A DNA stretch of 16,601 bases from Ignavibacteria bacterium (GCA_030648225.1 JAUSIA010000063.1:1-16601); one strand, 5' to 3'. Counted from the first letter of the stretch, positions 1 to 7,398 are shown. The notes: generated from the sequence alone by a model not told the origin. A program made the numbers and translations.

Positions 1-431
1 GAGCAGCTCAAGGCCGGGCAGAACTATAACGAATTAAAAAAGACAATTACTATCAATATACTGGATTTTGACATTATTAAGTTGGATGCTTACCACAATA
101 TGAGGAGGTGCTGAAAATGGCAATAGAGAAGGAGCCAACGGTTGCTGATGCTGAAAAAGCTTATGAATACCTTTTAACAAGTGATGAACTAAGGATGCTT
201 TCTGAGATGCGGGAAAAAGATATTCATGACGAGGTAACGAATCTGGCCGGTGCAAGGGAAGAAGGAATACAGCAAGGTGTACAACAAGGAAGCGATTATA
301 AAGAAGAAACCATAGCTAAAAACATACTTATGAAGAATTTCACTGATCAGCAGATTATTGACATCACCGGCATATCTCCAGAGAGATTGGCAAGATTAAA
401 GCGCGAATTAACAGAACGCCATTCTATCTGA
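1..431 (+). pseudogene. Rpn-family PD-(D/E)XK nuclease (transposase-like), internally deleted and cut by the window edge
   Basis: Frame 1 is open from base 1 and ends at the TGA at 112-114; it reads ELKKTITINILDFD, a segment typical of the middle of clostridial Rpn/PDDEXK-transposase proteins. A different frame then carries the family's C-terminus: EEVLKMAIEKEP (from about 102), a helical stretch, REKDIHDEV, GAREEGIQQG and a small helix-turn-helix-like tail, stopping at 431. In intact members some tens of residues separate the two parts, so the join near 95-105 looks like a deletion that also changed frame. By chance or selection, AGGAGG (103-108) sits eight bases before an ATG at 117, so the C-terminal piece (117-431) could still be translated alone. 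The family is a DNA endonuclease linked to recombination; this copy lacks most of its catalytic part within the window. Family assignment rests on remembered motifs. Confidence 0.7.
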
Positions 432-645
432 ATTAGTCTTGGAACCAACCCTTATAAAAATATATTTCATCTTTGTTATCTAATATTAAAGCTGTTTTTT
501 TGCATGTTTACAAATGCTTTAAATCCTTTGGTATGGCTCTATGTTTACGTTCCTGTTCATAATGCCTTTCACCCTGAAGCAAGTCTTACCCATTTCATAT
601 TATATCAATAGAACTCTTCAGGAAGTTTAATATTCCGTGAGTACA

Positions 646-1914
646 TTATTCCCACAAAAGATTCTCCCATTCTTCATCTTTTTTATATGGTCTATTTTCA
701 TACTCCATTTTCAGCAACCAACATATGGTTTCTCTGAGATAATAATCAACTCTTTCAGTAAGTTCATTTAAATTTGCAAATTTACTCTTACAAACTTTTT
801 TATTAATAATAATTTCTGATTCACCATGCACAATTGAAGAACGAATATCATATACATTATCAAAAAAATTGAACACATCTTTTCTTTCGATATCTGGCAG
901 ACATTTTCTTATAACGGACGATCCATTCAACCTAAATCTATATGCCATTTCATAACGAATGGGGTTACCATTTACCGTAAGCAATATAGACTCCCATGCA
1001 ATAACATAATCAATTAGTTTATCCTGATCATTATCCCTTGTCCTTCTTATGTTGTATCGCCTCATTACTCTTTCAAGCATTTCATCATTTTGCTGTCCAT
1101 TATTGAGGATATTAAGTATTTCAATAAACTTCTGGGTATAATCTTTTTCAAATTTGATATCTTCAAAACCTATATTTAAATCACTTCTTGCAAATGTACA
1201 ACAAGTTCCCTGAAAAAATGACTTAGACTCAATTTGTCCTAAATCAAATTTTCCCGGTAAGATTAAATAAAGAGCACTCAAAACATTTCTACAAATATTC
1301 CGAGTTTTCTCACGTGCTTTTTCTTCTGCTTTTAATAAATACATTTCTTCTTTTGGGTTAACAGGATATTTAAATCTGACTTTAATTTCAGTCTTATACT
1401 CATCTGACGGTTCGGCTTTCTCTATTTTTCTATGGTCGCGTTTTAATATTGGCTCATTAAGCTTTTGATCATTATCACAAAGTCTGACAATCTTTACTTC
1501 TTCATTAATTATAATTTCGTTTATATATGGTTCTAAGCCTAATATTCTTGCACAGCCCTCGCATTCCACTTCTTTTGCTAAAAATAAGTCTCTTAATCTC
1601 TCAAATTCTAAAAAAGCCTTTTCAGGATTGCAAAATATCTTGCTTTGATCATCTACTAATAAACTTGTTGATTTCACGAAAACCATATGAATTATTCTAT
1701 CTGCTAAACCATTAGCACCTGCTATTTTTACCGCATCTTTTAAAATCGGATCATTTACTATCTGATTTTTAAGGACATTTACTTCGATGATTTCTTTTAA
1801 TCTATTAAACAGTGTTATTAGGTTTCTATTTTCCTCATTCAAATGTTTAAGTCCATCCGCAACATTAGTGCCACTGACCATTTTTGATATTTTTACAATA
1901 GTTTCTTTTATCAT
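646..1914 (-). CDS. HEPN-domain (Apea-like) protein, putative RNase effector
   Basis: A 422-residue protein. The C-terminal ~130 residues look like an Apea-type HEPN domain: a helix around VIAWESILL, then R358-S-S-I-V-H363-G, which fits the R-x4-H signature that forms the RNase site in HEPN dimers, followed by another long helix. The N-terminal 290 residues are charged and helical, with a CEGC pair near residue 120, and I do not recognise them. The ATG at 1914 has GGAGAAAT upstream and a good sigma-A-type promoter is found at 1979-2007. HEPN proteins often act as toxins or abortive-infection effectors, commonly with a nucleotidyltransferase antitoxin; none is visible nearby, so this one looks single. 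The HEPN call is from the motif plus its position; the RNase role is inferred. Confidence 0.6.
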   Translation of the reverse strand: MIKETIVKISKMVSGTNVADGLKHLNEENRNLITLFNRLKEIIEVNVLKNQIVNDPILKDAVKIAGANGLADRIIHMVFVKSTSLLVDDQSKIFCNPEKAFLEFERLRDLFLAKEVECEGCARILGLEPYINEIIINEEVKIVRLCDNDQKLNEPILKRDHRKIEKAEPSDEYKTEIKVRFKYPVNPKEEMYLLKAEEKAREKTRNICRNVLSALYLILPGKFDLGQIESKSFFQGTCCTFARSDLNIGFEDIKFEKDYTQKFIEILNILNNGQQNDEMLERVMRRYNIRRTRDNDQDKLIDYVIAWESILLTVNGNPIRYEMAYRFRLNGSSVIRKCLPDIERKDVFNFFDNVYDIRSSIVHGESEIIINKKVCKSKFANLNELTERVDYYLRETICWLLKMEYENRPYKKDEEWENLLWE

Positions 1915-1978
1915 ATTTCATTTCTCCACATCTCTTATAGTCGCTCAAACTACGATTACAAAAATCAACATCAGTAAT

Positions 1979-2007
1979 ATATTACCAAAAATGATATTAA
2001 TTGTCGA
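1979..2007 (-). promoter_or_regulatory. Sigma-A-type promoter for the HEPN gene
   Basis: On the minus strand TCGACA (2002-2007, one mismatch from TTGACA) and TAATAT (1979-1984, one mismatch from TATAAT) are separated by exactly 17 bases. It lies about 65 bases before the ATG at 1914, in the right direction for the HEPN gene. Confidence 0.6.
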
Positions 2008-2039
2008 GAGATTGAGTTTCACAAATTTAAAATAGTATA

Positions 2040-2286
2040 CTAATACGTATACCGGGTTATGCAGACGGCGATTCCGAAGGCATCTTGACACTAAGCCGGA
2101 ATATTGCATAATGAATGTCAATTTGGGTTCATCCGCAAAACCAAGGTTTCTTCTACATAACCGGTTTTCTTCTTGTATCTGGTAGTTTTCAATTTAATGA
2201 CAGGCATAATAAGTTCACACGATTAGGCGACTATTGCTCACCCCAAAAATGAGCCATCCAAACTGCTTTTGCTTTAAATTATAGAT
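2040..2286. other. Intergenic scar with mobile-element-like debris
   Basis: This stretch has no sustained open frame and is visibly richer in G+C in its first part (2045-2100) than the surroundings. Motifs such as GGAAT/ATTCC around 2070 and 2095, and TGGCTCATTTTTGG on the minus strand near 2250, resemble the tandem terminal motifs of IS21-type insertion sequences from memory, but no transposase gene is present. A 65-base relic of pglZ lies between them and is listed separately. I read it as the scar of past insertion and deletion events; the IS21 link is weak. Confidence 0.3.
2152..2216 (-). pseudogene. Relic of a second pglZ gene
   Basis: By eye 58 of 65 bases match 13188-13252 inside the intact pglZ, in the same orientation, and all seven differences are transitions. 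Translated on the minus strand the relic reads ELIMPVIKLKTTRYKKKTGY, against ELIVPVIKLKTVRYKKETGY in PglZ (about residues 754-773). Upstream the frame meets a stop within four codons, and downstream similarity fades after VEETLV. It is therefore a fragment of the C-terminal part of a related, not identical, PglZ, and not a functional gene. Confidence 0.8.
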
Positions 2287-2520
2287 TTATACAAACATCA
2301 TTCTCACCCAAAAATATCCTATTATATCACTCTTACTTACCTTTTTGCTTTCACTGTCGATCTCAACACCTTGGAAAAGCAATTCACTGATTTTCTCACG
2401 CAACTCATCATCCGGTTCTTTTTTAACAAACTCCGCAGCACATGAACGGCTCCATCTGGCTAACTGCTTATATTCTCTTGTTGCATATCTCTTGTTATAT
2501 ATCCAGGTCAATATTGTCAT
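2287..2520 (-). CDS. Small hypothetical protein, doubtful
   Basis: A 77-residue open frame that I do not recognise. Composition is protein-like: an Arg/Tyr-rich N-terminal helix, then an acidic helical stretch (EPDDELREKISELL) and a hydrophobic tail. No ribosome binding site precedes the ATG at 2520, and it sits between the pglZ relic and the divergent primase-helicase gene. It may be the end of a decayed gene from the lost operon that also contained the pglZ relic, or may not be coding at all. Confidence 0.25.
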   Translation of the reverse strand: MTILTWIYNKRYATREYKQLARWSRSCAAEFVKKEPDDELREKISELLFQGVEIDSESKKVSKSDIIGYFWVRMMFV

Positions 2521-2557
2521 TACGTAAGCAAGATGATACTATTTAAGAAATAAACCA

Positions 2558-2586
2558 ATGAAGCAATAATCGAATCAACTTATACT
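2558..2586 (+). promoter_or_regulatory. Possible promoter for the primase-helicase gene
   Basis: TATACT at 2581-2586 is a good -10 hexamer 36 bases before the ATG at 2623. Seventeen bases upstream is ATGAAG (2558-2563), a poor -35, so the assignment depends mainly on the -10 element and its placement. Confidence 0.3.
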
Positions 2587-2622
2587 GGGAAATTAACAAA
2601 TATATTTATAAAGGTTGAAATT

Positions 2623-5535
2623 ATGGATTTCAAAGAATTACATAGAATATACCAGAAACTACTTATTGAAAATAACAACCTGAAAGACGAAATCAAAAGT
2701 TTGAAGGTTCTGCTTGGCATTGTAGAAAATCAAGTTGTACCTGATGAAAAATTATCTATTCCGTTAACCCAAGAACAGATACCTTCCGAAAATGTTTTAT
2801 TTTCAAACATTAACAATAATGCTCCACCTGATGATAAAATCAGATTTTTTATTTCACTCTTTAAAGGCAGAGATGACGTTTATGCGAAACGATATGAAAA
2901 CAAAAAGAATGGAAAGGCAGGGTATACTCCAGTATGTCTAAATGAGTGGGAAAAAGGTGTTTGCCAAAAACCAAAAATAAAATGCTCCTCATGCAACAAT
3001 AAAAAATATGCAGTCTTAAACGAAAAAGTTATAGACAACCACCTGAGAGGAAATATTGTAGCAGGAATTTATCCCTTGTGTCTTGACGAAACCTGCAACT
3101 TTTTAGCCATTGACTTCGATGATGGACAATGGCAAAAGGATATTTCAGTACTTAGAGAAGTGTGCTCGGAATTTAATATTCCTGCTTCTATTGAACGATC
3201 TCGTTCAGGTACAGGAGCACATGTATGGTTATTCTTCGAAAGTCCAATATCAGCAGTTTTAGCCAGAAAATTTGGAAGTGCAATTCTTACCTGTTCCATG
3301 AACAAAAGACATGAAATAAAATTTGAATCTTATGATAAATTCTTTCCAAATCAGGATACCATGCCAAAAGGCAGTCTGGGAAATTTAATAGCCCTACCTT
3401 TACAAAAAGCAGCAAGGGAAAATAGAAGCAGTGTTTTTATAGATGAAGATTTCAAACCATTTGAGGATCAATGGGCTTTTTTAGCTTCCATACGAAAACT
3501 ATCTGAAGAAGATGTTGAAATACTAATTTCAAAATTATGTAGCGGGAATGAACTTGGAATATTAAAAAGAGATGATGAAGAAGATCCACAAAAACCTTGG
3601 GAAATAAAAAGAGTCAGCTTGTCAAAGAATGACTTTCCTCAAACTGTTAAAATTATAAAAGCAAATATGCTTTTCATTGTAAAAAAAGGAATATCCCATA
3701 GGGCTTTAAACCATATAAAACGTCTTGCGGCTTTTAAAAATCCAGAGTTCCATAAAGCTCAAGCAATGCGCTTACCAATTAAGGATATGCCCCGAATTAT
3801 TTCCTGCTCAGATGAAACTGAAGAATATGTCTGTTTGCCAAGAGGTTGTGAGGTTGATTTGAAGGCCATTTTTACTGAATTCGGGATTGCATTGGATTTC
3901 ATTGATGAAACCAACCATGGTAAAAATATCAATATCGAATTTAATGGCAGTTTAAGAGATGAACAACCCATGGCATTGGATAAGTTGCTGAAGAGTGATA
4001 TCGGTATACTCTGTGGGACTACCGCTTTCGGGAAAACAGTTGTAGCAATAAAGCTGATTGCTGAAAGAAAAGTAAATACACTCATTATTGTTGATAAAGT
4101 CAACTTGGTCTCTCAATGGAAGAAAAGGCTAACAGAATTCTTAACTATCAATGAAACCATACAAGATACTAATGAAGGAAAAAAGAGAGGAAGAAAAAAA
4201 GATAAAAGCATTATTGGCCAATTGGGAGCAGGGAAAAACAATTTGGGTGGAATAATCGATATAGCTATAATGCAATCATTAAATAGAATGGGTAATATTA
4301 AGGATTGCGTGAAAAACTATGGTATGGTTATTGTTGATGAATGTCATCATATTTCCGCTTTTAGTTTTGAAGAGGTACTTAAAAATTCAAATTCAAAATA
4401 TGTTTATGGATTAACCGCAACTCCAACTAGAAAGGATGGGCATCATCCAATCATATTCATGCAATGTGGCCCGATCCGATATAGGGATGATGCGAAAAAA
4501 CAAGCAGAACGAAGGCCTTTTGAGCATTATATTATACCAAGGTTTACATCCCTCAGGGTTCCTCCAGATAAAGAAGAAAATGACATATCAATTCAAGATC
4601 TCTATTCTCAAATTGTAGTAAATGAAATGAGAAATCAGCTTATTGTCAATGATGTGGTAAAAAGTTATAAGAACGGAAGGAATTGTGTTGTGCTAACAGA
4701 AAGGACTGCTCATGTGGAACAGCTTGCACAAAATTTAAGTCAGCAAATTCCTGATGTGATAACTCTGATAGGCAGTATGGGAACAAAGAAAACCAGGGAA
4801 GCAATGCAGCGAATAGTTGATACACCAGTTGATAAGCAATTGACTTTAGTTGCAACCGGCAGATATATAGGCGAGGGTTTTGATGAACCACGACTTGATA
4901 CTCTATTCCTGGCTATGCCGATATCATGGAAAGGCACATTGCAACAGTATGCAGGAAGGTTGCACAGGCTTTATAAAAATAAGAATGAAGTACAAATATT
5001 CGATTACGTGGATATCCATATAAGAATGCTGGAGAAAATGTACAATAAAAGACTTACCGGTTATGCTTCAATTGGATATAAAGCCAAGGGAGAAGATATT
5101 GGTTCAGACAGAATCGATATTATTTTTGATAAGCAAAGCTTTATGCCGGTTTACAGCAATGATATACTAAATGCTTTAAAAGAAATTTTAATAGTTAGTC
5201 CATTTGTAACAAAAAAACGAACGCTGCAAATGTTGGAATTTCTGAGTAATGCTTTAAGTAAAAATGTTATAATTACTGTTTTTACAAGACCTGTTGATGA
5301 CTTCAACGAAAAAGACAGCAATACGATGCAGAGTAATTTTGAGTTATTGAAAAGCGCGGGTATATGCATTGTTTTCAAATCCAACATCCATCAAAAATTT
5401 GCAGTCATAGATCAACGAATCGTATGGTATGGCAGTATAAATCTCCTGAGTTTTGGCAGTGCTGAGGAAAGCATTATGCGGCTTGAAAGCCCCAATATAG
5501 CATATGAATTGATAAAAAGTATCCAAAAAAGGTAA
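2623..5535 (+). CDS. TOTE-type primase - superfamily 2 helicase - phospholipase-D-like fusion protein
   Basis: A 970-residue multidomain protein. Residues 1-35 form a probable coiled coil. Residues ~70-300 match the archaeo-eukaryotic-type primase domain of TOTE conflict systems: cysteines C114, C121 and C124 suggest a zinc site, D164-F-D-D is the metal-binding aspartate motif, and SGTGAHVW (195-202) is the family's S-x-G-x-H strand. An SF2 helicase follows: AFGKT (468-472, Walker A), DECHH (572-576), TATP (598-601) and QYAGRLHR (775-782, motif VI). The C-terminus is PLD-like with H923-x-K925-x4-D930 and GSIN (937-940), so the nuclease/phosphodiesterase residues are kept. Start: ATG with AAAGG upstream. 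Such proteins are thought to act on invading nucleic acid; the primase, helicase and PLD activities are predicted from motifs only. It stands alone apart from a 13-codon stub after it. Confidence 0.85.
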   Translation: MDFKELHRIYQKLLIENNNLKDEIKSLKVLLGIVENQVVPDEKLSIPLTQEQIPSENVLFSNINNNAPPDDKIRFFISLFKGRDDVYAKRYENKKNGKAGYTPVCLNEWEKGVCQKPKIKCSSCNNKKYAVLNEKVIDNHLRGNIVAGIYPLCLDETCNFLAIDFDDGQWQKDISVLREVCSEFNIPASIERSRSGTGAHVWLFFESPISAVLARKFGSAILTCSMNKRHEIKFESYDKFFPNQDTMPKGSLGNLIALPLQKAARENRSSVFIDEDFKPFEDQWAFLASIRKLSEEDVEILISKLCSGNELGILKRDDEEDPQKPWEIKRVSLSKNDFPQTVKIIKANMLFIVKKGISHRALNHIKRLAAFKNPEFHKAQAMRLPIKDMPRIISCSDETEEYVCLPRGCEVDLKAIFTEFGIALDFIDETNHGKNINIEFNGSLRDEQPMALDKLLKSDIGILCGTTAFGKTVVAIKLIAERKVNTLIIVDKVNLVSQWKKRLTEFLTINETIQDTNEGKKRGRKKDKSIIGQLGAGKNNLGGIIDIAIMQSLNRMGNIKDCVKNYGMVIVDECHHISAFSFEEVLKNSNSKYVYGLTATPTRKDGHHPIIFMQCGPIRYRDDAKKQAERRPFEHYIIPRFTSLRVPPDKEENDISIQDLYSQIVVNEMRNQLIVNDVVKSYKNGRNCVVLTERTAHVEQLAQNLSQQIPDVITLIGSMGTKKTREAMQRIVDTPVDKQLTLVATGRYIGEGFDEPRLDTLFLAMPISWKGTLQQYAGRLHRLYKNKNEVQIFDYVDIHIRMLEKMYNKRLTGYASIGYKAKGEDIGSDRIDIIFDKQSFMPVYSNDILNALKEILIVSPFVTKKRTLQMLEFLSNALSKNVIITVFTRPVDDFNEKDSNTMQSNFELLKSAGICIVFKSNIHQKFAVIDQRIVWYGSINLLSFGSAEESIMRLESPNIAYELIKSIQKR

Positions 5536-5539
5536 TAAA

Positions 5540-5581
5540 ATGTTAACTATTGAAGAATACATCACCCTGAGTCAAATTTAG
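5540..5581 (+). pseudogene. 13-codon stub of the gene downstream of the primase-helicase
   Basis: AAAAGG at the very end of the helicase gene is followed, five bases after its stop, by ATG and the frame MLTIEEYITLSQI, ending in TAG at 5579-5581. The tight spacing and the ribosome binding site are those of a coupled second gene, and MLTIEEYI reads like a genuine N-terminus, but no continuation is found in any frame. I take it as the truncated start of a lost partner gene. Confidence 0.4.
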
Positions 5582-5645
5582 TAAATTAAAGGCATTAGTT
5601 TCACTAGATCAAACAGAAAACCTTCTTTTCCCAACTATTATTTCT

Positions 5646-5790
5646 ATTGGGTAAATGATTGGGTAAAATACTTTCAATACTTCAATTTACCCAGTTTAAA
5701 TGTTTAAAAAAGCCTTGTATTAGTGCGACTTAAAATACTCAATCAACTTTTATTGGGTTATAAGTTATTTCCAGTTCCAATTTACCCAAT
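5646..5790. repeat. Structured intergenic element A with paired inverted words
   Basis: Two copies of ATTGGGTAAA (5646-5655 and 5658-5667) are followed by TTTACCCA (5686-5693), a central AAAGCCTTGTAT (5709-5720), then ATTGGGTTA (5752-5760) and TTTACCCAAT (5781-5790). Each forward word can pair with a reverse word to form a hairpin or palindromic site. Relative to CCTTG (5713) the words start at -52, -27, +42 and +68, nearly the same as in element B (15546-15680), which uses a different core word. The function is unknown: an array of operators, a structured RNA, or a non-autonomous mobile element are all possible. Confidence 0.65.
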
Positions 5791-5821
5791 CAAATACATT
5801 GCCATTGATCAATGCCCATTT

Positions 5822-5923
5822 AAAAGCCACCTTTGCTTCCAGTTTAGAAAATTCATTAACAATGCAAAACCCTATACCATTGGCTCCACCTGTAACTACG
5901 CAGACTTTGTTTTTAAAATTTAT
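5822..5923 (-). pseudogene. N-terminal relic of a short-chain dehydrogenase/reductase
   Basis: The minus strand reads NFKNKVCVVTGGANGIGF then CIVNEFSKLEAKVAF, the first beta-alpha-beta of an SDR Rossmann fold with the cofactor-binding TGGxxGIG motif. Similarity ends after KVAF, just before structured element A. GAGGTG lies four bases upstream of the codon where an SDR would begin, but that codon is ATA (5921-5923) rather than ATG, so the start appears mutated as well. An adjacent longer open frame begins at a TTG (5975-5977) without a ribosome binding site. This is a dead housekeeping-type fragment, not part of the defence systems. Confidence 0.6.
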
Positions 5924-6129
5924 TTTGCACCTCGATTTTTCAAACTCAATTCTGTCTTTTATTTCGCCAACCAGCAATGGGGATTTTGGATTATAATTTT
6001 TACAATAGCAAAATCATCATCAACATAATGCTCCCTGCCTAAAAATTATCCTCTAAGAGACTTAATTGTATATTATTATCCATCTCAAGCTTTAAGCTTA
6101 TGATTTACCCATTAAGAATAGCCAATTCC
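5924..6129. other. Gap between the SDR relic and the Rpn nuclease
   Basis: It contains the former leader of the dehydrogenase, including GAGGTG, and a short minus-strand frame (GREHYVDDDFAIVKII) preceded by AGGGAG that may be another coding scrap. I could find no terminator hairpin or intact gene. Confidence 0.35.
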
Positions 6130-7398
6130 TCACATTTCCCTGACAAATTCATCGATGCTGTCTGCTCTTGCTGCTTCCTTCAACCATCTTCCTAATACGG
6201 CAAGATCCATCTCATGCTTTATTCTATTTTCAATCTGTAATGGCACCTCTCCAAGTTCAGATAAAAGCTCAAAGACATCCTCTATTTTACCTTCTATCTT
6301 CCCTTCTTTCTTCCCTTCTGTCTTCCCTTCTGTCTTGCCTCTCATAAGCTCTTCCTTCATTTTGTTTTTAATAGCTATCTCAGGACCATAAACCATCTTC
6401 TCCACATCCTCACTTTCATTTATTATTTTTTCAAGCTCAGCCGCCTTATCATTTGGCATATCTCTCGTCACAATATTAATTAACCATGTCATTAATAATT
6501 TAAAATCTTCACTGGTTAAGTTCTTTAGTTTTGTCACCAGAAGCTTGACTCCTGATAACAACTCGTCAAATGAAGACTTCTGAACCATGAAGAATATACC
6601 GCCTATCACATTCGCCAACTCCAAAAGCTTCTTTTCATCATATCTGTTTACATCAAACAGAATATATCTGAAGTCAAGTGCATACTCTCCAAATATTCCG
6701 CTCTTATCCAACATCTTCCTGAAGCTGCTGCATGCTGTCCAGTTATGCTTTCCATTGTATAAAACACAAGGCACTATCAACGGCAACTGGAAATCCTTTC
6801 TCTGGCCAATATTCCGCGCAGTATCTTTAAGTATCGTACTCCATGTCTCCACCATGTACTGCAAAAGCCTGAAAGGCATCTGGAAATCCACCGTACTTTG
6901 CAACTCCAGCAGGATATAAAAAAACACTTCCCTCCCGTCAAGCCAGACCTTGTAAATCAGATCCGCTTCTTTCTCTCTAAAATCCTTCGTCACAAAGGAC
7001 TTGTCAATCCTCTCAACATTATCTTCGTCGATCCTGTTTACCCAGCCCTGCTCGACAAAACTTTTCAGCAGCTGCACAAAAATTCTTTTAGCGGATAAAA
7101 TATATTTATATCCCTTATCATGTTTATTATTACACGCATCATATTCTGCATCAGCCTCCAGAATCCAGAACGGTTTCAATTTCACATCAAGGCTACTATT
7201 GCTGTTATTGCAGTAATTATTATCATTGCACTTATTACAGCCATTATTGTTATTACAATTATTACTATGATTGTTGCCATTTCGATTATCAGTGAAACTG
7301 TTATAATTGTTGCCATCAGAGTAATTGCTATCATTAGTATTATAGCCATCATTGTTTTTATTATCATTGCCTTCGCTGCTATTCCAGGTAACTTGCAT
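6130..7398 (-). CDS. Rpn/YhgA-family PD-(D/E)XK nuclease with Asn-rich N-terminal extension
   Basis: A 422-residue protein of the Rpn (YhgA-like, recombination-promoting) nuclease family. The start is the ATG at 7396-7398, because GGAGGAGCG lies directly upstream; an in-frame ATG nine codons earlier (7425) has no such site. Residues ~8-70 are mostly Asn, Asp and Ser with four Cys near the end. The recognisable family domain starts near HDKGYKYIL and contains the nuclease core: EADLIYKV (metal-binding Asp) and LLELQS (E-x-Q, as in YhgA), then FQMPFRLLQYM. The C-terminus has a GKTEGKTEGKKEGK-type repeat and a final helical segment. Family members are DNA endonucleases tied to RecA-independent recombination and often multiply by copying. 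It is transcribed alone, with a promoter candidate at 7492-7520. Confidence 0.85.
   Translation of the reverse strand: MQVTWNSSEGNDNKNNDGYNTNDSNYSDGNNYNSFTDNRNGNNHSNNCNNNNGCNKCNDNNYCNNSNSSLDVKLKPFWILEADAEYDACNNKHDKGYKYILSAKRIFVQLLKSFVEQGWVNRIDEDNVERIDKSFVTKDFREKEADLIYKVWLDGREVFFYILLELQSTVDFQMPFRLLQYMVETWSTILKDTARNIGQRKDFQLPLIVPCVLYNGKHNWTACSSFRKMLDKSGIFGEYALDFRYILFDVNRYDEKKLLELANVIGGIFFMVQKSSFDELLSGVKLLVTKLKNLTSEDFKLLMTWLINIVTRDMPNDKAAELEKIINESEDVEKMVYGPEIAIKNKMKEELMRGKTEGKTEGKKEGKIEGKIEDVFELLSELGEVPLQIENRIKHEMDLAVLGRWLKEAARADSIDEFVREM
6281..6340 (-). repeat. Tandem 12-base repeat encoding GKxEGKxE
   Basis: About five imperfect copies of a 12-base unit (CTTCCCTTCTGT on the plus strand) encode the repeated G-K-T/K/I-E tetrapeptide near the nuclease C-terminus. 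Such units can change copy number by slippage. The same position carries similar repeats in many clostridial Rpn-type proteins. Confidence 0.75.
7195..7374 (-). repeat. Asparagine-codon low-complexity tract
   Basis: Roughly 180 bases inside the nuclease gene consist mainly of AAT/AAC codons interrupted by GAT, AGT, GGC and TGT codons, giving the Asn-rich extension. On the plus strand the same bases appear as ATT/ATC/GTT runs, which produce long hydrophobic open frames that are artefacts of composition. The tract is likely prone to replication slippage. Confidence 0.8.

Noticed and set aside
508..590. Minus-strand scrap reading GERHYEQERKHRAIPKDL before a stop at 508-510
   Set aside because: It has coding character, but is under 30 codons, has no start, and I cannot link it to any family; possibly the end of a decayed gene.
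431..646. Bidirectional terminator between the convergent Rpn pseudogene and HEPN gene
   Set aside because: I looked for a GC-rich stem followed by a T run on either strand and found none that was convincing.
3759..4103. 114-codon minus-strand frame
   Set aside because: Antisense to the primase-helicase gene, with no ribosome binding site or recognisable motif.
5646..5790. CRISPR array
   Set aside because: The repeated words are about 10 bases, alternate in orientation and lack uniform spacers, and no cas gene is near.
5723..6028. 101-codon plus-strand frame
   Set aside because: Antisense to the dehydrogenase relic, starts inside element A and has no ribosome binding site.
6281..6340. Regulatory repeat array
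   Set aside because: The 12-base repeats are in frame and fully explained by the GKxEGKxE coding repeat.
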